Below, piece after piece: positions 5,768-6,619 of a DNA stretch of 6,619 nt (positions within the stretch are counted from its first letter, which is position 1; every line of letters begins with the position of its first letter). The DNA is from Lachnospiraceae bacterium UBA6987. GTDB lineage: Bacteria; Bacillota; Clostridia; Lachnospirales; Lachnospiraceae. The translations under genes and the position numbers were made by a program. The notes below the pieces were generated by a model. That model saw nothing but the letters and a program-made list of their open reading frames with translations, did no database searches and was not told the DNA's origin. Where the stretch lies: positions 1-6,619 of the forward strand of contig DJYD01000005.1 of NCBI GenBank assembly GCA_002449955.1, read 5' to 3'.

Positions 5768-6619
5768 ATGGCCACATTTGAATCCTACGAACGCCGCATT
5801 CCCCAGATCCAGAAGGTACTGGATCAGTACGGTCTGGGCACGCTCGATGATGCGAAGAAGCTGACCGAAGACTACGGTCTGGACGTATACGCGCAGGTCC
5901 GCGCGATCCAGCCGATCTGCTTTGAGAACGCCTGCTGGGCGTACACACTCGGCGCGGCTATCGCCATCAAGAAGGGCTGCACCCGCGCGGCCGACGCTGC
6001 CGCCGCTATCGGCGAAGGCCTGCAGGCCTTCTGCATCCCCGGCTCCGTTGCCGATCAGAGAAAGGTCGGCCTCGGCCACGGGAACCTCGGCAAGATGCTG
6101 CTGGAAGAAGAGACCGAGTGCTTCTGCTTCCTGGCCGGCCATGAATCCTTTGCTGCTGCGGAAGGCGCCATCGGCATTGCCGAAAAAGCCAACAAGGTCC
6201 GCAAGAAACCGCTCCGCGTCATTCTGAACGGTCTCGGCAAGGACGCCGCCCAGATCATCTCCCGCATCAACGGCTTCACCTATGTGGAGACCGAGATGGA
6301 TTACTACACGGGCGAAGTGAAGGAACTGTTCCGCAAGAGCTATTCGAACGGTCTGCGCGCGAAGGTCAACTGCTACGGCGCAAACGACGTCACAGAAGGC
6401 GTTGCGATCATGTGGAAGGAAGGCGTGGACGTGTCCATCACTGGCAATTCCACCAACCCGACCCGATTCCAGCACCCGGTCGCCGGCACCTATAAGAAGG
6501 AATGTCAGGAACGCGGCAAGAAGTATTTCTCCGTGGCCTCCGGCGGCGGTACAGGCCGTACCCTTCACCCCGACAACATGGCTGCCGGCCCTGCCTCCTA
6601 CGGCATGACCGATACCATG
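5768..6619 (+). CDS. GGGtGRT-family protein of unknown function (3' end missing)
   Basis: The frame runs 284 codons from the ATG to the window edge without a stop. From memory family members are about 330 residues, so roughly 50 are missing. It carries the glycine motif that names the family, GGGTGRT, at residues 259-265 (bases 6542-6562), within SVASGGGTGRTLHPDNMAAG. Other visible features are a Cys-x4-Cys in PICFENACW (C51, C56), C71, C89, a Cys-x-Cys in ECFCFLAGHE (C118, C120), C202 and C246: eight cysteines in a cytoplasmic-looking protein with no signal peptide or membrane helix. An alanine-rich helical stretch (61-90) and a Rossmann-like strand, RVILNGLGKDAAQ (150-162), suggest a nucleotide- or cofactor-binding fold, but this is inference. 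It follows the NifU-like gene by three bases at the end of the glycolytic run. The family assignment is firm; no reaction is known to me. Confidence 0.88.
   Translation, partial: MATFESYERRIPQIQKVLDQYGLGTLDDAKKLTEDYGLDVYAQVRAIQPICFENACWAYTLGAAIAIKKGCTRAADAAAAIGEGLQAFCIPGSVADQRKVGLGHGNLGKMLLEEETECFCFLAGHESFAAAEGAIGIAEKANKVRKKPLRVILNGLGKDAAQIISRINGFTYVETEMDYYTGEVKELFRKSYSNGLRAKVNCYGANDVTEGVAIMWKEGVDVSITGNSTNPTRFQHPVAGTYKKECQERGKKYFSVASGGGTGRTLHPDNMAAGPASYGMTDTM

Noticed and set aside
5006..6568. 520-codon open frame on the minus strand opposite the NifU-like and GGGtGRT genes
   Set aside because: Both + strand genes are recognisable families with ribosome sites; the antisense frame spans two genes and their gap and shows no motif.
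1..6619. Mobile element, CRISPR array, tRNA or prophage content
   Set aside because: No repeat array, transposase or integrase motif, attachment-site pair or tRNA-like fold was seen; the region reads as ordinary chromosomal core with one uncharacterised pair at the end.

Overview
The window looks like chromosomal DNA from a GC-rich member of the Bacillota, most likely class Clostridia. The reasons are the order gap, pgk, tpiA, gpmI, the residue signatures of the phosphoglycerate kinase (LLQNTRFRG and FGSAHRAHAS) and a downstream NifU-like/GGGtGRT gene pair that I know mainly from anaerobic Clostridia. The family (Lachnospiraceae, Oscillospiraceae or other) cannot be fixed from this sequence. 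All genes are on the + strand.

Layout. Positions 1-723 hold the 3' two thirds of a glyceraldehyde-3-phosphate dehydrogenase gene, closed by a hairpin and U-run at about 757-794 that looks like an intrinsic terminator. A small YfcE-type metallophosphoesterase follows at 839-1306. Next comes a 209-base A-rich intergenic region with a good sigma-70/sigma-A type promoter (TTGAAT, 17 bases, TATAGT; 1387-1415), a leader of about 95 bases that can fold, and a possible 30-codon leader ORF ending two bases before the next start. The promoter opens a tight five-gene run: pgk (1516-2739), tpiA (2770-3516), gpmI (3513-5057, overlapping tpiA by 4 bases), a NifU/IscU-like scaffold gene (5072-5764), and a GGGtGRT-family gene (5768 to the window end, cut off). 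Gaps inside the run are 30, -4, 14 and 3 bases, and I see no terminator, so they are probably one transcript.

How the genes fit together. GapA, Pgk, TpiA and GpmI cover triose phosphate to 2-phosphoglycerate, the central part of lower glycolysis. Enolase, which often follows gpmI in Gram-positive bacteria, is not next. In its place are two genes of unsettled role: a scaffold-like protein with the IscU core around its second cysteine but no obvious canonical third cysteine, and a cysteine-rich GGGtGRT protein of unknown function. This pair is the part of the window most likely to hide an undescribed system. No tRNA, rRNA, CRISPR array, insertion sequence or phage gene is visible.
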